Assembly (NCBI GenBank): GCA_015179045.1
Contig: WHUZ01000023.1
Coordinates: 62,001-126,000, forward strand
From: Kalaharituber pfeilii
Lineage: Eukaryota; Ascomycota; Pezizomycetes; Pezizales; Pezizaceae
Length of the DNA: 64,000 nucleotides
Direction of reading: 5' to 3'
This document shows positions 57,811-64,000 of the stretch, piece after piece. Within the stretch, counting starts at the first letter, position 1. Each line of letters starts with the position of its first letter. The notes below the pieces were generated by a model. It was not told the origin of the DNA. It saw nothing but the letters and a program-made list of their open reading frames with translations, and did no database searches. The position numbers were made by a program, and so were the translations under genes.

Positions 57811-58092
57811 CGTGACGCGGATGTGCATCTGTGCGCCTCCGCTCTGCGGTTACGTCGTGCAGGCCCACGTGTCGTGCCAAGACCGGCCGGGGCTGCAGGT
57901 CTTGGCACGCGCTAACGCCCGTGCTGCGATATGCTGCGTGCGGGCAGCCTGTGTCCCGCGCAAAAATTCGGGCATATCATAGACAAAGCGGCCCATTGAC
58001 ATACCACCGCCCACCGCCCACCGTCCCCCCATCGACGAATACATCCCCCCCCCGGCCCAGCAGCAGAGAATAGCGTAGAAGAAACCCTAAGC
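57811..58092. promoter_or_regulatory. Shared divergent promoter of mdm10 and mrt4
   Basis: Only 282 bp separate the two start codons, so transcription signals for both genes must overlap. The region contains a perfect 12-bp inverted repeat (listed separately) and C-rich stretches near 58008-58050. No TATA box is evident. Confidence 0.7.
57873..57909. promoter_or_regulatory. Perfect 12-bp inverted repeat in the mdm10/mrt4 promoter
   Basis: CGTGCCAAGACC at 57873-57884 is exactly repeated in reverse complement at 57898-57909, with a 13-bp GC-rich spacer. It lies about 65-100 bp upstream of the mdm10 start. It may be a dyad for a dimeric transcription factor or form a hairpin; which is not determined. 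Confidence 0.6.
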
Positions 58093-59027
58093 ATGCCCCG
58101 CAGCAAGCGCGACACGGCCATCACCCTCTCCAAGACGCAGAAGAAGCCTTCCCGCGAGAACAACGAGAGGCTCTTCTCGCAAATCCGCGACTTCGTCGAC
58201 AGCTACCAGCACATCTTCGTGTTTTCCGTCGACAACATGCGGAATACGTATCTGAAGGACGTGCGCAACGAGTTAAACGATAGTCGGTGAGGAAAACAGA
58301 AATTGAATCTGAACGCGCGGTTTATGGGAAGAGAGCCCGCTGGCTGACCGGGCCGGGCGTGTGGATATACAGGTTATTTTTCGGAAAAACCAAGGTGATG
58401 GCCAAAGCCCTCGGCGTCACCCGCGAGGACGAGTATCGTGACGGCCTCAGCACTCTCTCCCAAGTCAGCACCCCCCCACCATCTCGCCCGCTTTCTCCAT
58501 CTTCCCCCCACCCTACTAACCCCTCTCATCACAGCACCTCTCCGGTAACGTTGGCCTCCTCTTCACTTCCCTTCCCCCTTCTCGCATCCACAGCTTCTTC
58601 CAAGACTTCGTTCGCACCGACTACTCCCGCGCTGGCTCTGTTGCGACCTACACCTTCGCGGTACCTGCTGGGATAGTCTACTCCCGTGGCGGGGAAATAC
58701 CTACTGAAGACGATGTGCCCCTAGCACATTCCTTAGAATCGACGGTGAGGAGCTTAGGTATGCCGACGAAGTTGGTGCAGGGAAAGGTCACGCTGGATCA
58801 GGAGTACACGGTGTGTAAGGAAGGGGAGACGCTCAATTCGAATCAGACGAGGCTACTGAAATTGTTTGGGAGCGCGATGGCGGAGTTTTCGGTGAGGTTG
58901 ATGGCGTGAGTAGTATCTCTCTTTGGAGTATGTAGACATACGGCTGATGGATTGGGGGGGTTATAGGTACTGGTCGTCGGCGACGGGCGAGACGAAGTTA
59001 TGTGACTCAATGGAGGAGGATGAATAG
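58093..59027 (+). CDS. mrt4: Ribosome assembly factor Mrt4
   Basis: Exons 58093-58286, 58373-58463, 58535-58905 and 58967-59027 give 238 residues. Mrt4 is a nucleolar P0-like factor that holds the stalk site on pre-60S particles until Yvh1 triggers its exchange for P0 (known). Seen: the basic N-terminus [136 protein letters not shown] and the acidic C-terminus SMEEDE. It lacks the P0 C-terminal stalk peptide, as expected for Mrt4. All splice joins keep the frame. Confidence 0.95.
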
Positions 59028-60472
59028 TTAACCTTCACCTTGCCTTGTCCAACTCCTCCACCCTCGTCCCTTCGCCTGCCATTATGTAGTTCCCCACCCA
59101 GGGTAATTGCAAACTACCAACCACCTTCACTCCCCCTCCCCCACAGTTGTATTATAGTCCTCCCATCACCCCGCATCGCCTCCTTCTCTTTTCCACCCCT
59201 TCACGAATGCACAAAAAGTAACCTCTGGCGTTGATTCCATCATGTTTTTTTTTTCCGTTGTTTTATTGCCTTATTTCCTTTCCCGTTTTTCTCACAGTTG
59301 GTTTTCACATCTGTTATGCTTCCCTTTTTGTTGGTTTTAACCAGTCATTTATCGATACTCATGTAGTGTGTCATGGTCAAGTTTACGTTTTCCAGAATTT
59401 TTTATTTCCGCCCCCCCCCCCCCCCCCGTCCCCGGTTTATTAGTCAAGACAGACGAAGAAGCAAGTAGGAAAAGAAAAGGAAAAAAAAAAGGAAACAGAC
59501 CTTGGGGCGCTCGATCCTACTCAATTTCAAAAGTTTTCGAATACCGAACTAAAAATAGTAATGATCCCCCGATGTATTCATAGAATACTATATACACTAT
59601 TAGATTTGACAATCAAACTTCTAAAATCTCAAAATATTTGTCAGCAACTTCTAAACCAAGATGGCTACAGCATCACCACTATCTGCATTACTATATTGCC
59701 AGCATGTACATTATCAGCACATGTACAGCTATCCACATTCTTGCTAATACTCTATAGAGTCTTTCCCCTAGTATCTACAATGCTTGAACTAAGTAAACTG
59801 CTTTCACTGTTGTTTCTACCTTTGTAGACCAAATAGTATTAAGAGGCAAATATTAAAGCATCTTGAAGCTCCTCATCAAGATCCATAGAAAGTAGTGTAG
59901 TTCAATTTATGTAAATCTATATGCAATAATTTTTGGTGTTTGTGGTTTGACATGCTTTTTTTCTCATTGTCTAACGTATTTTTTTACTAGTGCGATATTT
60001 GGGAGCGTGTTCTGAAAATCTAGGAATGTGGCAGAGGGGGGGAGGGATGCGTCGAGATTCTAAAATCTGGAAGGGGGTTTGAAAAATTTTCTGGGAGATC
60101 GAGCGCTGATAAGCGTCTGAGAATGGGAATCTGGGCGACGGGAAGTCATCCAATAAATCAATAAGTCGAAAAATTAAAATCAAAACTAATATGGAGAGGT
60201 AGGGCAATAAAATTTTGAGGGACTTTTTCTTTTTTTTCTTTTTTTTTTTTTTACCGGCCGTTATGATACATGTATCGAGAATTGCCAAAATTGTTGAATC
60301 TAAGCTTTAATTTTAAGGGTATCGGTACAGGGCACTGCACTCTAATTATTCTAGTGGTAGCGGAATTGAGGACCGGCCGGGGAGAGGTTACTGTTTACTT
60401 GGCCGCCCTGCACCTCACAACACCCCCAACGTCAACACAACATCCTCCACCACCGCTACCACCACTGTCAAC
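59028..60472. other. Intergenic, promoter of erg27
   Basis: About 1.4 kb between two plus-strand genes. It is C/T-rich just after mrt4 (probable 3' UTR), contains C17 (59411-59427) and a T tract (60228-60252), and is otherwise A/T-rich. No gene is supported. Confidence 0.5.
59411..59427. repeat. C17 homopolymer
   Basis: Uninterrupted run of 17 C in the spacer between mrt4 and erg27. Confidence 0.9.
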
Positions 60473-61769
60473 ATGGCTCCCCCGCGCCCCCAATCGAAAC
60501 CTACCACTGCCTCATCACCGGCGCCAACTCCGGTCTCGGCCTCTCCCTCTGCAGCCGCTTCCTCACCACTTTCCTCCAGACCCGCCCTGAGCACCACCAC
60601 CTCGTCCTCGTCTTCACGACCCGATCTCCCTCCAAGTCCCAGCACGCGCTCTCGACTATCCTATCATCGCTCCCGGCACTCTTTGCGCCCGAGCGGGTCC
60701 CAAGCGAACGCTACAGGCTCGAGCCCGCTTTTGTGGACCTGACATCTCTCGTCTCGGTGTACGAGCTCGCGAGGGAGCTGAGAGAGAAGTACGACAAGAT
60801 CGACTGGATCTATTGCAATGCGGGAATCCTAACGACGGTGCGCGGCGGCGCGGTCAATTGGTCCAAGGCCGTATACGAGTTCCTCATACACCCCATCCGC
60901 GCTCTGACAACGCCGAATTACAAGCTACAGGAGGAAGGCCAGGTGGTTTTGCAGCGGGTACCAGGGGAGGAAGGGAGGATTGTCAAAGTTAATGAGTTGG
61001 GAAAGGGGGGCGGCCAAAGGAAGATGGGATCGGCATGATTTTTTGCGCAAATGTATTTGGGCACTATGTCCTTGTCCGGGCAGTCTGGGAGTTGCTTTGT
61101 CGCGGCGGTGCGACGCAGGGGGAGAGGGCAAGGGTCGTGTGGACGAGCAGTATGGATGCGCACGGGGAGGCGCTTGATTTGAACGACATTGAGGCAGTGA
61201 AGGTTGGTAAAGGTAGGGAAGGAGCAAAGGTATACGAAAGCAGCAAGCGGCTCACGGACGTGCTGGCCCTCACGGCGGACCTAGGTGCGGTGCGCAAGGG
61301 TATACTGGGGCACAAGGGTGACGGTGACGGCGACGGTCCGGGGTTCTACTTGACGCATCCGGCAGTATGCGCGACGAACATCTCGGGGCTTGGCGGGCCG
61401 TTGTGGTATGTGATGCTTTTCCTCTTTTACGTGGTCAGGGTCGTGTTTGGGTCTCCGTGGCACCCGATCGTGGCGTGGAAGGGCAACAGCGCGAATATGT
61501 TTGTGGGGATGGAGAGCGAGGAGGAGTTGGAGAGAAGGGGGAAAGTCAAGTGGGGGAGTGGGGCGACGAGGTGGGGTGAGGAGATGCTGATAGATACGGA
61601 GGTGGCGGGGGTGGTGGAGGGGAAGCTGACGGAGGAGATGGAGAGGGTGGGAGTGGAGTGTTGGAGGAAGTTGGAGGAGTTGAGGAGCTTGTGGGAGGGG
61701 AGGTTGGAGAGGGAGGTTGTAGAGGGCAAGGGGAGGAGGAAGGAGGTAAAGGAGGGCGGCACCGTGTAG
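60473..61769 (+). CDS. erg27: 3-ketosteroid reductase Erg27
   Basis: Apparently intronless, about 432 residues. Erg27 is a short-chain dehydrogenase that reduces the 3-keto intermediate during sterol C4-demethylation in the ER, and is the target of fenhexamid in Botrytis (known). Seen: the Rossmann motif YHCLITGANSGLGLSLCSRF, DLTSLVSVYELARELREKYD, DWIYCNAGI (NAG motif), CANVFGHYVLVRAVWE, RVVWTSSMDAH (catalytic Ser) and KVYESSKRLTDVL (catalytic Tyr and Lys), and a hydrophobic stretch WYVMLFLFYVVRVVFG. Two one-base slips are needed to read it: after the ATG at 60473 at a C5 run (60487-60491), and at a G6 run (61005-61010) between ELGKGG and RPKEDGIGMIF. The length is 1297 nt, two short of a full frame. 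The enzyme call is firm; intactness is uncertain. Confidence 0.9.
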
Positions 61770-62377
61770 CGGGGTAGGGGTTGGGGGGGTTGGGGGAGGG
61801 TGGGGCAGAAGGAGGAGACGGGAGATGTGTGCTGTGGGCACAACTAGGCTTCAATGTATGGATAATGTTGTATGACCCTTATTAGTAGCGTAATTGTAAT
61901 AGTTCTAATTTATATCCTCAAATTAATTACAGTAGTACTCTAGCCCTCTCCTTTTTTTTTTTTTTTCCCTCGCGTCAAGACCCTCACCTCCCCCGTGTCT
62001 CTAAATAGAAAAAAGCAACCTCGGGGCATTATATCTTCGTTCCCAAAGCACTCGATCACTCTAGTTTTGTCCAAGCTCGTCACACACACACACATAGTGT
62101 AGTCACCCACCCTTCAATACCTCCCCGCCCTTCGTCCTCTTCCATCTACTAGTGCTCCCTTACCGCCTGGGCAGGGATGTGTTTGTTGTATATACCCCCA
62201 AAAGGAAGAAATTTAAAGGTTAGAAGAGATTTATTGTAATCTACATATGAATTCAAATGAGTTGGTGTTAGAACACCCGCTCATTTGAAAATATAACTAT
62301 AATACAAATATACAAATGATCTTTCTATCGATCCTGTCCAAACTTGGTATATCCCTCCTCCACTTCCCCCCTCCTCA
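61770..62377. other. Tail-to-tail intergenic region
   Basis: A 608-bp gap between erg27 and the enoyl-CoA hydratase gene. T-rich and A/T-rich parts (61950-61965, 62225-62330) fit two 3' UTRs. No gene. Confidence 0.55.
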
Positions 62378-63268
62378 CTACTCATGCGTCCACTCTGGCT
62401 TCGTCTTCTCCACAAATGCCTTCATCCCAACCTTCTGGTCCTTCGTCGCAAACAACCCATGGAACACCCTTCTCTCAAACTTGACCCCCTCAGCCAAATT
62501 CAATTCCTCCGCCGCATTGACCACCTCCTTTGCCGCCTTCACCGCCAGGGCGCCGTATCCCGCAATCGTCTCCGCTGTATTCAAAGCCTCCTCCACACAC
62601 TTTTCCGGGGACTCAAAAACGCGCGCCACGAGCCCCCAGTCCGCCGCCTCTTGCGCCGAGATCGTCTTGCCAGTCAGAATCATCTCCATCGCACGGGACT
62701 TGCCGATTGCACGTAATAGGCGCTGGGATCCACCCGCGCCTGGGATAATGCCCAGCTTGACTTCCGGCTGCCCGAATGTCGCGGTGGGGCCGGCGTAGAT
62801 AATGTCTGCCATCATAGCAAGCTCGCAGCCGCCGCCTAGCGCGAACCCGTTAACGGCGGCAATGATGGGTTTGGGAGTGTTGTTGATTTGCTCGGACCAG
62901 AGTTTGATGAAGTCGGAACCGTAGGCGGAGGAGAAATCAAGGTTGGACATTTCTTTGATGTCAGCGCCCGCAGCGAAGAACTTGTGGGAGCCAGTTAGGA
63001 CGATGCAGCGGGTGGTGGGAAGGACGCAGAGGTGGCGGAGGGCGGAGTTAAGGTCATTGAAGAGGGGAGTCGAGAGGGCGTTGTAGGCTTTGGGGCGGTT
63101 GAGGGTGATGAGGGAGACGCCGGGGCGAGGATGCGAGAGGATGATGTGCTCGTAGATTGGCTCGGAGGAGGCGGTGGTGGTGGAATTGGGCCGGAAGAGG
63201 AGACGGGGGAGTGGGGTGGTAGTAAAGCGGGAGGCAACAGGACGAATGCTGCGGAGGAAGGTGGCCAT
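62378..63268 (-). CDS. Mitochondrial enoyl-CoA hydratase
   Basis: Single exon, 296 residues from ATG 63268; the upstream open codons to 63430 lack an ATG. The enzyme hydrates trans-2-enoyl-CoA in mitochondrial beta-oxidation and branched amino acid breakdown (known for the family). Seen: an Arg-rich presequence (MATFLRSIRPVASRFTTTPL), then the crotonase fold: VSLITLNRPKAYNALSTPLF, the oxyanion motif HKFFAAGADIKEMSNLDFSS, PIIAAVNGFALGGGCELAMM with the first catalytic Glu, TFGQPEVKLGIIPGAGGSQR with the second, and RAMEMILTGKTISAQEAADW. The C-terminus ends KTKPEWTHE with no peroxisomal SKL signal, supporting a mitochondrial location. It sits tail-to-tail with erg27. Confidence 0.95.
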   Translation of the reverse strand: MATFLRSIRPVASRFTTTPLPRLLFRPNSTTTASSEPIYEHIILSHPRPGVSLITLNRPKAYNALSTPLFNDLNSALRHLCVLPTTRCIVLTGSHKFFAAGADIKEMSNLDFSSAYGSDFIKLWSEQINNTPKPIIAAVNGFALGGGCELAMMADIIYAGPTATFGQPEVKLGIIPGAGGSQRLLRAIGKSRAMEMILTGKTISAQEAADWGLVARVFESPEKCVEEALNTAETIAGYGALAVKAAKEVVNAAEELNLAEGVKFERRVFHGLFATKDQKVGMKAFVEKTKPEWTHE

Positions 63269-64000
63269 GATGGGATGTTGAGCTCTCGATTTGGTGGATT
63301 CCTGGCAAACTGGAATTGAGGGGCTTAGTGAGGGGCCACCACGAATTGGTGATTGCTCGAGAGGATAAAGTTGACGCTGTGGTGATGGCAATGACGCAAG
63401 AGCCGAGGTCGGCCGAAGCAGCGGCCCCACAGGCTTGCTGGCACCTGCCTATTTGGGGAGTGCGGTCGGCTTCAGGCGGCTGTGAGTCTTGGCATGAGAG
63501 CCTGCAAGGACATGCGGTGGTGCGCCTCAAAACAGATATACAAATACATACATAAACAAACCCCCCAACTTTTTTTCACATTATTTTTGTTTCCAGAGGC
63601 AAAGAGCTGCAAATATGCAAATACAAAATGCGCAAATATACCTCACCGTGCCGTACCGTACAAAAAAAAAATAAAAAACATAAGTACCAAGAGAACCAAA
63701 CACACTAAAAGCCAATTCCAAACAGAAAAGGGAGTAGGGAAAACCAATAGCAGTAAAGGGACGGAAAAAAAAAAAAAAAAAAAAAAAAAAAAGGAGGAAA
63801 AATTAAATATCTAAAAAACACTCAACTCCATTCCCCCTCTTATCACATCATATTCCCCAAGTAAGGAAGGAAAAATAAATGGTTGCGAAAGCAACTACAC
63901 CTCTCCACTGTCCTCTCTTCCCAAAATACCTCCTCCAATAATCTTTTTGAGAACTACCAACCGCAAAATTAATATATTCTCACTTCAAAAAACCCAAGCA
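63269..64000. other. Upstream region of the enoyl-CoA hydratase and window end
   Basis: It holds the hydratase promoter, then A-rich sequence with an A28 run (63765-63792). Frames here are Lys-rich artefacts. No gene is visible before the window ends. Confidence 0.5.
63765..63792. repeat. A28 homopolymer
   Basis: Uninterrupted run of 28 A in non-coding DNA. It is the longest homopolymer in the window; it may be a poly-A remnant of an inserted transcript or a simple repeat. Confidence 0.9.

Noticed and set aside
61281..61854. Minus-strand frames of 102 to 186 codons opposite erg27
   Set aside because: Pro/His/Leu-rich antisense shadows of the erg27 coding sequence.

Overview
This window is nuclear DNA from a filamentous ascomycete (Pezizomycotina). 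The evidence is many short GT-AG introns (about 45 to 80 nt, several with CTAAC-type branch points), compact genes on both strands, and a gene set typical of that group: a BDM-1-type phosducin, a GT15 mannosyltransferase, Mdm10, an external NADH dehydrogenase, Erg27 and a DUF4604 protein. Class is uncertain; I see nothing that fixes it. The sequence is unusually rich in long homopolymers, with G25, C25, C17 and A28 runs.

Layout. 0-4.9 kb: no intact gene, one possible decayed gene (841-1616) and a GC-rich block bounded by G25 and C25. 4.9-6 kb: phosducin-like gene (+). 9.3-17.2 kb: four minus-strand genes, Taf14 (YEATS), Yrb1/RanBP1, a 751-residue single-pass membrane protein of unknown function, and a DUF4604 protein. 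18.9-20.7 kb: GT15 alpha-1,2-mannosyltransferase (+). 22.6-29.9 kb: minus-strand alpha/beta hydrolase, Pif1 helicase and U-box cyclophilin Cyp8/PPIL2. 30.2-36.4 kb: plus-strand F-box/RCC1 protein and Edc3. 39.4-41.5 kb: external NADH:ubiquinone oxidoreductase (-). 43.2-45.2 kb: Clg1-like Pho85 cyclin (-). 45.2-53.5 kb: gene-poor, holding a mariner-type MITE and some coding-like debris. 53.5-55.7 kb: histidine-rich, dehydrin-like hydrophilic protein (+). 56.1-63.3 kb: Mdm10 (-), Mrt4 (+), Erg27 (+) and a mitochondrial enoyl-CoA hydratase (-).

Most genes are housekeeping: transcription, nuclear transport, mRNA decay, ribosome assembly, splicing-associated ubiquitin/PPIase function, sterol synthesis and mitochondrial biogenesis. 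They do not form an operon or a secondary-metabolite cluster. Three or four products act in mitochondria (Nde, Mdm10, enoyl-CoA hydratase, possibly Pif1).

Exon joins below were worked out by hand from splice signals and family motifs, and the summed lengths were checked for divisibility by three. Four recognised genes (taf14, pif1, edc3 and erg27, the last twice) need a one-base correction in a homopolymer run to read through. Either the assembly has homopolymer-length errors or these genes carry real frameshifts. I found no CRISPR array, rRNA or convincing tRNA. No clearly new multi-gene system is visible; the best leads are the unknown membrane protein, the MITE, a perfect inverted repeat in the mdm10/mrt4 promoter, and the duplicated histidine-rich module.
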